64,000 nucleotides of DNA. Source: Epiperipatus broadwayi (taxonomy: Eukaryota; Onychophora; Udeonychophora; Euonychophora; Peripatidae). Shown piece by piece: positions 14,301 through 26,300 of this stretch. The translations under genes were made by a program, and so were the position numbers. Below the pieces are notes generated by a model. That model did no database searches, had not been told where the DNA came from, and saw nothing but the letters and a program-made list of their open reading frames with translations. The stretch spans positions 11,087,288 through 11,151,287 of the forward strand of contig JAQFVV010000027.1 in assembly GCA_028023455.1 (NCBI GenBank), given 5' to 3'. The number at the start of each line of letters is the position of its first letter. Position 1 is the first letter of the stretch.

Positions 14301-17300
14301 TTTCTAACTTGCTAGAATTTATCACCTATTATAATTTCTGACAGAATCTATTGCTCTCAGGCACGAATAAGCAATATTAGGAAATTATAAATTATGTAAT
14401 TTGTACAAGTCTCAAAAAAAAAACTACAAATTCTAAAAACAAAACAATTAAATTTACACATAATTGAAAAAGCAAAAAAACCATATCCTTAATTCTAATC
14501 TATATATTGTTTATACATTTTGCTCGATATTCCATTAGTAATAATAATCTCATAATTTATTGACCTGCCTGTTTTGGTACAGAGATAGAGTAACAGATTC
14601 TGGAACTCGATGTCCATGTATCATAACCCAGCTCCCTATCATTTATGGTCTTCATTTTCTAAAGAACACCCAAACCTTGATTTTGAATATAAAGAAAATT
14701 TTACTTTCAGGTTGTTGTTTTTTTCCTTCTTTTATTATTAAAAATATATATACAAATAATTATTTAAAGTGACATGAAAGAATTTCAGAAATAGATGATC
14801 ATGTTTAGTGATCTATAAAACACCATAGTAAAATCTACTTTTTTATTCAAATATGGTTCATTAAAAACTTCAGAAAATTCCAACTTGTAATCTTAGTTGA
14901 TATATATTTTATCTTAAGGACCAAAGTTCTCAATAACATTAATTACAAAAATATATAAATTATAATCATGCTGTCTACTTTCAGCAAATTAACTATATAT
15001 TTTCATCATCTATAATGTATGTTAAAATTATCCAACCTTATAAATGTTATCCCGAAACCAATTGTGGAGCATCCCTTTCCACTTTCTCATTTAAAATTAA
15101 ATTGACTCATCAAAAAGGAATTAGTGAAGTATAGCAAAAACAACAAGATTAGTGAATAAAATTTTAAAAAATGATATGTACATAAGCAATAAATACAAAG
15201 TAAGATTCAATACTTTTAACATTAAGTTAATATTTTCAACATTTAAAAAAATATAACATTAGTTAATTTTTAATATTCATTCTAATAGCATTTGATGTTT
15301 ATTTCCCATAAATCAATCTTAGATCAGCATAGGATTACTATTACATCTCAAAATAATGTAATAGCACACAGGTTATATAACACAACATTTTGAATAATAT
15401 TCTTCTTCTTTTGACAAAATAGCCTAATTGGTTAGAGCACTACCTTAAATTCAGTATTTACAAATTGAAATGTCCCTGATTCAATTCCCCTGCATGTACT
15501 GTCACTGATGAGGATGGCAAAAAGTGAAGAAAATAATACCTCTCGAAATATTGTTTTATACTAACTGTGTGCTATTATTAACAATTGAATGTGCTTGAAA
15601 AGTTTAATAGATTACATTTTTCTAATGACATTTAGCAATTAATTCAAGATGATAGAAATAGTCCAACAAATAAATATAAGTAAAATGTTATCATCATAAA
15701 CATTCAGAAAAGTAAAGATCATATATCGATCAAGAATTTTTGTTATTTTCAAAGTTTAAATTTTCTATCTGAACTCACTAATATAAAAGTAGCAGGAGTC
15801 TTAACCTTTGTAGCGGCTAGTATTTTATTAGCCGAGTGAGGTAAAAGTGTAAACTTTAAATTGGTCAAGTCACAAACTCAACTGTCAAAATATATTCATC
15901 TTTTAATATTATATTCACTTTAGATTCATTTGTAAAAAGTATATTAATAATTTGTCAGGTTATGAAAATGAACGAAAGTTTTTTCAAAAATAAATTTTCA
16001 TTTATAATTTAAACATATTCGATAACGGCGCAAATTTAAAACAAATGTTACTGACCAACCAGAAAGTTTTGATGACGTCAGTGATTTCTTTGCCAATTTT
16101 AAGTTGCGTGGATAAGTAAATAATTTTGCTAAAGTCTTAACTATTTTTCTAAAATAATTTTATTTTTAGCATATTTTATCAAAATAATTTATAATATGTC
16201 AAAAAATACTTTTAAAATAGACTAAAACATTCGTTTATCACTTTCCAAATGAAAGAAAAGAATTTCGTTTTGATGAGTGGCTTTGACAAGCGGCTTTTTT
16301 TGAACTTGATGGTTACAGCCAATCAAAAGGAAGAACATCCATCGTACTTCTTTTGTTATATTTTGACATCAGTTTTATTGATTTTTTACTTGTAAAATAA
16401 TTCAAGAGAGGGCAGCATCTTACGGAACTTTTTTTAACCTTTGAAAAAAGCGCAAAATCTTTACCGTAGCGTTAAAAATAACAAAATTCAAGCTACTTGA
16501 AGCGGCTGCGAGTCATCTCATAAGGGTCAGCACAAGGGTTAACAGATGACATTTTCAAAGTGCAAGATATTTTGTAACTCTATGATTTAGTAATCATTAA
16601 GTCTTAATTATTCTGTTGCCTGGATTATTTACATTTAATTAGATATAATTTTGTACTATAGTAACATTACAATTTGAGAGTGACTTCACAACTCTCTTTA
16701 ATATTGGCTTCCACAGCCAAACTATTCCAAGAGATCTTAATTTAGAGATTTGCAAATTTCAACTACCCTGGAAGTATTTCATGTCCCTTTGATATTTTTC
16801 CATCAGAAATTAGTTATATCTTCCAATTCAATTACAACCCGACTGAAAAATATACTGATATCCATAAACCAAATAAATTTCTGTAGCATTTACTATTGTT
16901 ATCATTTTCTTCTCATTTCCAAATGCAAAAACTGATGTTAAAATTTGACTTTTTTTATCCATTTGAAGACATAATTTTTTTATGTTATCGAAGAATCACT
17001 ATAAGTCAGCAGAAAATGCAAGAGTGTCATACCATATTGCACAGTATCTGTACGGTTTGTCAGGAGATTATTAAAAATTATTTAGAATTTGTTGGAAAAA
17101 AATCCACAAATAAATTTAATTTAGTTTATTAACAAGTCTCAGCTCATTCAGTCCAAGAAACATTCTTGATTTCAAAGCGACATGATCTCTAAATGTAAAA
17201 AATATATAATAATTACATTTAAAGTCTGTAAGGATTGCTTACACATAATTGATTTTAAAAATTTATGCATTCAAGAGACCATTTTGTCAGACAGAATGGT

Positions 17301-20300
17301 GACCTATGGAGTGTACAAATAAGGATTTTGAAGTAAAACTTTTAATAATATTAATATTCTTTTAAATATTATTGTATTAAAATATTCATTGAATAATTTG
17401 GAGAAACCAACCAAAGACACATTCTTTGATATTATTATTTTGAGTATTTAAGATAAAAGATGTAAAATGTTTTTATATATGTTATGAAGACATTTTTTGA
17501 TAATATCCAATATAATAATGAAGATGATTCATTTAAACAATGAGCAAATCTTTTCAAAAATAGCAGGGACAACTTATATCTTGCTTTAGTATTTGTAGAG
17601 ATTAATTAAAACTGTAATCAAGAAAATTTTGTTTTTATTTTATGTGATTAATCCCCATCTTCATTAGCAAATAATGCATGTTCTTCCTCCTCCTTTCCTA
17701 TTTTCATTACCATATGTGATCCCATCACCTTTTTTTCCATTAAAATTCATAACATTGCTGTAATTTCTTACTACAGAATACATTCAGACCTAAAATCTTG
17801 GCAAAATAATGTTACTATTTCACAAATATTCAATATCACTTAATCAAAGCAACAAAATTAGTAATATTTTTCAAATTCTAATATATTGACTGACTACTTG
17901 TTTATTAAAAAAAAAAATTACAAATTATATGTTAACCTAATATTTGTTCTAATGTCTAACAGTCTAGTTCTTAACTTTTATTAAAAAAATAAAGTTATTT
18001 GCCATCAAATAATAAAACTATCACAAAATTATCTCCAAATTATCTAATTAGATATTTAAAAAATATAGTTAAATTGCTTTCTTTTTCTTGTAAAAACTTT
18101 CTGAATTAATATAATAATCACAAACCCAATGTTTCAACTATTTATTTAGACTTTACTAAAAAAAATAATGCCACAGATTTAAAAAAATTATGCATATATA
18201 TACATATTAAATATACATACAAATCTGTCTGTAATGTACATACATAATATATGTACATAATATATATATAAACTAATACATAATATATTAAATCTCGGCC
18301 ATTATTATAAATAATATAAAGATACTATAATAGACAAAAAAATAAAATTAATTTAATAACCAAGAATACACATAATTACAACAATAATGCACTGAAAGTG
18401 GCATTTTAAAATTAATTTTATTTTTTATTCTCTGTCATAATGTTTTTATATTATGTATAAACTAATACATGCATGCATCTAATTTCATTAAAAACATAAC
18501 GTAATATTTTTTACAATATACCTTCAATATTATAAATATAAAATTTAAATCAATGTAATAAAATTAATAAACTTTTTATAATTTACCTGTTGATATCTAT
18601 AAAATCACTATTATATTCTCTCCTTTTATAATACAAAATAGTGTATTAATATTACTGTAATACTAATTATTTTAATAAGCCTGTAAATAATTTCATATAT
18701 TATTAAATACATAACGCTAAAAATATAAACCTATTTCATGGAACAAATGAGTCCGAATGTTACTAAAACAAATTACAAGCGAGATTCCCATAGAATCATT
18801 TAAATAAACCTGAAAATTCAGCTCGCTTTTTGTTAAATCAGTACCAATCAATTTGTTTCGTAAAACATATTAATATTACAATATATTTTTAATGAAATTA
18901 AATGCACATATAACAAATAGCTTGCATATGTGCATATATATTTTCATCTACATACATTTCATAAAACATGCTTTTAAACATTATTTACAAATACTGACTT
19001 AGGGAAAAAAGATTTTACAAGAAAGTAAGTCTGTTATTTAATAATGTTTTACTGGAAAAACAGTTCTAGAAATTAGAGCAATGAGGGCATTAAAAAGTTC
19101 TTACCTCTGGGTGAAGATACGGCTCAGCATCGCACCATCTCCACTGATATAAATGTCCAGCTGTACTCACTGCTATTAACTCTGAATGCATAGCTACAAT
19201 ATGACTAAATCTCGGTGCTTCAAGACTCTAGAAAAAAGTTTATAAAAATTAATATGGATGAAAGTATATAGACTGATATGAATGTATAGTCTTTTTAATG
19301 TATAACTGATATTTTAGACTTGGTTACAGATTTTTTTTTTCTAAAAATTTAGTTCTATATTTTTTTTTTTATTGTAAAAACTCATTATTTTGTTTATTTT
19401 CCATTTTAGGCTTTCCTTTTATGATGGCAAAATTCCAGTTCTTATCCTTTTCAATAATGGCAGTTCTCATAGAATCATGATTATCTTTTATCTTTTTATA
19501 TTTTCTTAGCGTTCTTTTACTTCATTATTTCTTTTTTGTAGAACAATTTCTCTTTATTTTCCATTTTTTCTTGTCTGAAAAAAAAGTATGTAATGTGTTT
19601 AGGACAACTAGTATTGCATTTATCTGAATACTGCACTTATGATCACTGTCTAGTTACAAACTAATTCATTCTTATCTTCATTTGCATTGCAAATTACAAT
19701 TCAATACAATTCTGGAGAATATAACTCTAGTTTCTGATCAAAAGTGCTGTCTAAATGAAGAACTCTTAACTTTATATTTCTGTCTCAACATTTTAATAAA
19801 TGAGCTCACTTAAGAGATCTTTGTTAATGCAGTTCTGTTTAATTAGCATTCCATTGTTTAGCTTAACATTTTTGTTATTATGAATAGATTAATCCACTGA
19901 TATCCCATTTAACAAAGTGCACTTATTTATTTTTTAATACTCTAAGCCAGGGATGCCCAACCCGTAGCTCGCGAGTCACATGTGGCTCGCGTAACTGTTT
20001 AATGTGGCTCGAATTGCACTCTTCAAAAAAATTGATAAAATATTTTATATTCCTTGATGGCACATGCACACACTAAAAAATAAACATTTTTACAATACAA
20101 ACAATAACGATATGCAGTGTCAGGTTTCACATTAAATAAAATATATTTTTCCTGTAATTGTAATTTATATATATGTTACCAAATTTTTAATAAATAAAAT
20201 GTATTTACATTTTTTTTTCTTTTTAACATATTACACCATTTTTTTTTTTTCCTGCTTTGGTGCTATATATATATATTGTGTTTAGTGCTCTTGTATATAT

Positions 20301-23300
20301 TGTTGTTTTTATCGAGAAAGATCCTTGTAGACGTTTGGTTTGTGCTGTATATATATTGTGTTTAGTGCTGGAAATAGTTTTTATCAAGATAGATCCATGT
20401 ACACGTATATATTTTGCTGTATATATCGATGTTTAGTGCTGTAAACAGTTGTTTTTATCCGTGTACATGTATATATTTTGCTGTATATATATATTGATGT
20501 TTAGTGCTGTAAATAGTTGTTTTTATCGAGATAGATTCGTGTACACATATATATTTTGCTGTATATATTGATGTTTTCATCGAGAAAGATCCGTGTACAC
20601 GTTATTTTGGCCACATTAGAAACGGCGGATTGATACCAATGTGAATAGGCCATCCCCCCCCCCCACCTATCTCCCTACATTGCAGGTTTAGTACCCAAGT
20701 ACCATGTTTATAAATGTAATATGAAAAATGTAATATATAATTGTGACTCCCCAAATTTTTTTAAATTCTCAACTGGCTCGCGTCAAGTTAAGGTTGGGCA
20801 CCACTGCTCTAAGCTATTCTAATTAGTTTAGGTTAATAGCAGATTCAAGAATTGGGATTTTGATTGATACCAAGTGAACACAATTGCTTGCTCAGACATG
20901 ATGTGATACTTTGAGCAACTGCCCATACAAATGAATCTCAATATAGAATCATTATTATTAATTACATGTAATTTGCTATCATTAATAGCAATAATTACCA
21001 TTTCAAATATATAGATAGTATATATCTATATGTAATACAATCTGCTCTCATTATATTAGATGTTGGACATAATAAAAAAAATTTTAAAAAAATCCCATTT
21101 AAAAAAATATTTATTTTCCTATATAAAAATGTAAGTTTAAACAACAAATAAAAAAAAAATTTCACTTTTAAAACTATTAAAAACATAAAACTTTGCAATT
21201 CCAACAGAATTTTATATTAAAAAAAAAATGTTGATATTTGCAAACAAATGCCTTTAGATATTAATTATAGAATGAAAGTTTCATTAAATGTTCAGCAGCT
21301 TTTTTGCTCATTAATTTAGTATAAGAGGTGATTGTGTTTTTAAGTTCTATGCCTCATTTCTGTTCATTTTTTTCTACAAAACATTAGATTTTAAAATTCT
21401 AAAATATTAAGCATCTCATCTCAGTAATGATTCAATGTTTAGCTCTTTTGATAAAAGGTCATTATAGTAACGTATAAATATTTGACAAAAGCTAAATGAA
21501 AATTTGCTTTTAAAAGATTCATCTTTTTCTTTTCCTTGATTTTATGTTATAATCAGATGATTCTTAAAACTGCATTAGAAAAAGGTATTTTTTTAATAAT
21601 AGAGTACCCGCAAATAATTTTAAATGAACTATTAAATAAAAATTTTAAAAATCTTGATACTCTTCATAAAAGCTATGTTTTAAAATATTTCTCTAAAATA
21701 AAAGTTAAAGATATTCTGATCCAATCTTAATTCATGGTCCTCAATATGAAAACAATAAATAGAGTCAATATACAGCAGAAAATTAATAATCATGTCTCTC
21801 AAATCAAAAATCTTACATAAAAATAAACAATTATGAGTTCCTATAGAGAAAAAGTCATTTATCTTAAATTCAAAAATCCAATTTTTAAAAAAAAAAATTT
21901 GAAATTAAATAAAGTGTTAATTAATGAAAAACGTTTAGAAAGCATATTGATAAAAATGAAAAAAAGGATACACTATAGATAAATATACTACATATAAACA
22001 TTTCAGTAACTATAATTTTTTTTTTTTTTAAAGAAATACATTTTTTACATTGATGATCCGCCATATTGTTTATTATATAGCCAGAGAATGATATTTCCTG
22101 AATCCAAATGCATTAAATTAATACAATGTATGGTAATATTTAAAAATTTGTTTTTGATGCATTTCATGTTTTATTATCAATTTTAATTTTTGTAATATCT
22201 AACCTGTAAAACCTTGAATTTTTTTTTTTGAATTTATTTTACCTAAATGCAGTCAAAATTAAATAAAAATTAGATAAAGAAAGTTACATGCAGTTTAATA
22301 ATATAAATAATTAAATCTTTTTTTTTTTTTTGACAATACTATATTTTTTTATATTTATGATAAAAATCATGATTATATAAAAAGAAATTATAGGATTATT
22401 AATTTAAAATGATCAAATAAATATTTTTTATAGTAAACTTTGACCAGATAAATTTTAATTACATAATGCATAAAACCATTTTTTTCTCTTTTTTTTCCTT
22501 AAAATAATTTACAATTACAATGACCAAATTTTACAATTATGATAATTAATTATTTAATTACAATAATTCTACTTTTAGCTGCAGGCAAAATAATGTTAAT
22601 AAAAATTTATTTTACATAAACGGGTACTCATCTTATAGCTAAAGATGCCGCTCTATGGCACTGTTTTCGCGCTAAAACACATAAAAATGCTGTTTCCGCG
22701 GCCGACACGTTCAAACCCGGGTTTTCTATAATACAACTTTTTTGTTGTGCTACAAAATGCAGGCCGCTATGTCGCGTCGCATCGCAGCAAATACATTTTC
22801 CGAATTTGCACAGTTTATAAAATATTTATGGCTTGATGTGAGAGTTTGTATTTGAATTCGATGGAAATGTTGTTTTCATTGGATTTTTTTTTATTTTAAA
22901 TGTTCAGATTTTTTAAAGTAATAATTCTAAGACTTTTTACAACGTACTGTATTGAAGTTTTCATTGGGAAAATGTTAAATATCTATGTTTTTAGTGAGTT
23001 GCAATTAGGTAACGCGTCAAGTAACGTACTTTTCATAACATTCCACGAGACAAAGAAGATTCTACCGTGTGTATATTTTTGAAGTAAAAAAGAACGGTAC
23101 CAAAAAAATATCCAGTAAGAACAGTACAAATATACACGATTTTTTGTAAATTTCATAAAAAGCAAATATTATAAACATGTTTAATAAGTAAAGAAGACAT
23201 TTATATGTTTGTTGTTGTTTAAAAAAGTTTGAGTTTCTTTATTTTGTCCGAGTACGGTTACGATTTTGAATTTTTTTATTTTAGCATTACAAACAACAGA

Positions 23301-26300
23301 ACACTAACCCTAAAACTAAACCTAACCCTAAATCTAACCGTAACAACTTTTACTTTTTATTGTCATTCCATTTGAAGTAAAAAAAATAGCCGTAATATCT
23401 CTTTGTCTGTAAAAAAAAAAAAAAAAGTAAAACGAAGACTAAAAAAATAAAAAATAGACTAAGAAATTTTACTTTTTATTACGATTATTATTTTTTAGCT
23501 AAACAACAACAACAAAAAGTCGTAACACAAGTAAAAAAATATCCGATACAAAATTGATAAAAAAAAAAGCCTTAACACAAGTAAAAAAATATCCGATAGA
23601 AAATTGATAAAAAAAAAGCTGTAACACAATTAAAAAAATATACGATAAAAAAAACACGAATCAAATTGTAATTTGTTGATTTTATTTTACATTTATTATT
23701 ATCATTTAAATTGTATACGTTAATAAAAAATAATATTTATAAAAGACGATTTTGTTTTGTTTTTATTTTCGCATTACAAAAAAGCACAGCCAAATTATTA
23801 TAATCAACAGCCCAGGAATGGTCATATTTTATAGTTTTAGCGTGAAAACTGCACCATCCAACGGCATCTTTATCTATAAGACAAGCACCCATAAATGTAG
23901 TCAAAATTAAATACGAAGTAGATAAAAAAATATAATATAGACTATTGCTGTAATTTAATAATAAATTTATTTAATGCACATTGATTACGTAAGTACTATT
24001 TACTAAGGCAATAAACCTAAAGCATGTGCGGTTGAAAATGCGAAGGTAGGGACCTCTACAGGTCTTAACCACAAGCTTACGCAAAAAATTTAATAATATA
24101 AATGATTAAATCTTTTTTTTGTCGATACTGTAATTTTTTCCATTTACAGAAAAAGTCCTCATTATCTTGAATACATCAAAAATAAATTATTTTTATTTAT
24201 CCACTCTATTTTCTAAAGTGTTTAAAGTAGAATGTATAAATTGGATTTATATAAGATATTACAGCAAAATAAAGGAAATGGTATATTTGATATTTCTGAA
24301 AAACAAATTATGAGATTAATGATTTAAAACTGAACAAATAAATGTTTTAAATTTATGTTTAGCAACCTGTGATCATATAAGGTTGATTATTAACTGCAAA
24401 ATGTATGAAATCGTTTTTTCTTTTACTTTCTTCATTATGTTTCAAAATAACTTACAACTACAATGACCATATTTTACAAATAGGATAATCATACTTTTAG
24501 TTGCAGGTAGAATAATATTTCTAAGAATTTTAAATCAAAATTGATTTGAGTGAATAATTTTACACATTTTAAAATTTACTATTAGTGCACTTTGTTGCTG
24601 TAAGTAATCAATATATGTTTTTGATTGGGTACTGTATTGAATGAAATTGGCATTTATTTGCCTTTGTACTTGTTAACAATGAAAATCTTTACTTTGGATA
24701 TGTTATAAATGAAAGTTTTGATTATCTTGCAAGAAGATTGGATGAAAATTAGATAAGTATATTAATTGTATTTTAATTCTATAATTAAAATATACTACTG
24801 TATACTATATAATAAATAAACTCTCAACTGCACATATGTAGCATAAAAGTCACCATATTATCCTGATGATGTAGTTTTCCTAAAGTCCGAATTCTGTGAT
24901 ATCATCAATCTTACAAATGGTACTCATTTAAAAAAAAAAAAAATTCTAATTTTTTTAAAAAAAACGTAGCAATTAACTGATTAAAGTCAAAATAATTGGT
25001 ACAATTTAATGAAGATTGCTATGACAAATCCTAGTGTAAAGATCCATGATATCACAAGATAAGCATGTGCATATATACATGTAATAGTGTATATATTAAT
25101 TATTTAGAAAAAGAATAAACTCACCTTGTCAGGCCAGTATTCCAAATCTTCACCTAAAGACAACGGATTCTGCTGGGGTCCCTGAGGTTTCTTGGGTTCT
25201 ACAGGAATGGATTCATTCTTGTCTGCTGTCAAGCCACTAACACTGCTATCCCGCAAGGCTGTTTCCAGCCAACGTCGATCTCGAAATCTAAACATAGTAT
25301 CCCGATCCCTGTCTCTATCGGCATCTCTATCTCGCTCTCCTACAAAAAGTATTTAAGAATATAAGGTTGACAATAAATATTATATTTTATTTACATGAAT
25401 AAAAATAAACACAAGAACAACAACATATATTATATATGTATATATATACTCTATTAATTTTAATAAATACTGATTATTAAATGTGTATTACTGAGAATAA
25501 ATAATGATATTTCTGAAAAAATAACCTTCCTATGTGTGTACTATGGGAATCTTTTACAAGTCAGACTTTCTAAAAAACATTTTTAATAAACTTTTAAATA
25601 ATACTATTCTCACTTATTCTATTAATATTAATTATTTAAAAAATGGGTCCCATTTTTATCTAGTTCCAGTCATATATTGATAACAGATCAATCAATATTT
25701 CAGAAAGATGAAATATTAGTTTAGCAGCAATCTTAGTAAAGCCTTGATCTAACCAGTTCAGTTTCAGATTGTAATGCAAATAAAAATTCTGTTAATTTCA
25801 ACATTCATGTAAATATATACTGGCTACTAAATATATAGCACAAAAAATATAAATATCCAAATAATTTTCAGACACATATACTATAAGAATCTTTCACAAG
25901 TCTGACTTCCGTATTGTATTTATTGATTTATTTACAATATGTGGCCTGTTGATGATCTAGCATAAACTAAAATATATCACAAGTCAATAATTTATTAGCT
26001 GATAACATTACAGTCAAACTTGAATATTAGGCAATGAAGAACATTGTATATTACTACAAACAAACAAAAATCTACTATCTGTTGCAAACAGTCTGAAGTA
26101 AATATCATTAAAATAAACAAACAACTAATAATAATTAAAATACTGAATAATGTTAATATCTCTCAAATTTTAAAAAATCTCAGCAAAAAAAAAAAAGGGG
26201 GGGGGGGGCAACTTTGATCTTCATGGTCATTACTTTTTGCATAGTCATAGACTCGTAAAAGACAATGGTGAACACTGTTTTTTATTATCCAGTTTCTCAT

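Larger units (their letters stand above)
22621..23891. mobile_element. 1271-bp TIR element with 4-bp TAAA duplication
   Basis: Inverted ends of about 70 bp: the left end CGGGTACTCATCTTATAGCT matches the reverse complement of the right end (TGGGTGCTTGTCTTATAGAT), continuing through AAAGATGCCG and CGCTAAAAC. TAAA lies at 22617-22620 and 23892-23895. The first copy of the host repeat retains the uninterrupted site (ACCTAAATGCAGTC), which supports the insertion. No transposase ORF. The interior holds a telomere-like tract and a 50-bp tandem repeat. The superfamily is unclear: GGG termini recall piggyBac, but the duplication is not TTAA. Confidence 0.75.
22231..24530. repeat. Two direct copies of a ~373-bp repeat, second copy interrupted
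   Basis: Copy 1 is 22231-22606. Copy 2 starts at 22604, is interrupted by the TIR element 22621-23891, and resumes at 23892 until about 24530. Shared landmarks in order: AATTTATTTTAC, TAAATGYAGTCAAAATTAAAT, AATATAAATRATTAAATCTT, TACAATGACCAWATTTTACA and CTTTTAGYTGCAGG. Copy 2 also carries a ~123-bp insertion (23964-24086). Confidence 0.7.

Noticed and set aside
14560-14772. Possible tRNA-like sequence near 14580
   Set aside because: Box B-like element is weak and no box A partner or acceptor stem could be found.
15421-15495. Functional tRNA gene
   Set aside because: No acceptor-stem pairing or convincing anticodon arm; a second copy with the same tail shows it is a SINE.
16750-17132. Two overlapping plus-strand ORFs of 61 and 78 codons
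   Set aside because: Phe/Ile/Asn/Lys-rich composition expected by chance at this base composition; no motif.
23304-23345. True telomere or chromosome end
   Set aside because: Units are degenerate, short and enclosed by a transposon inside a gene.
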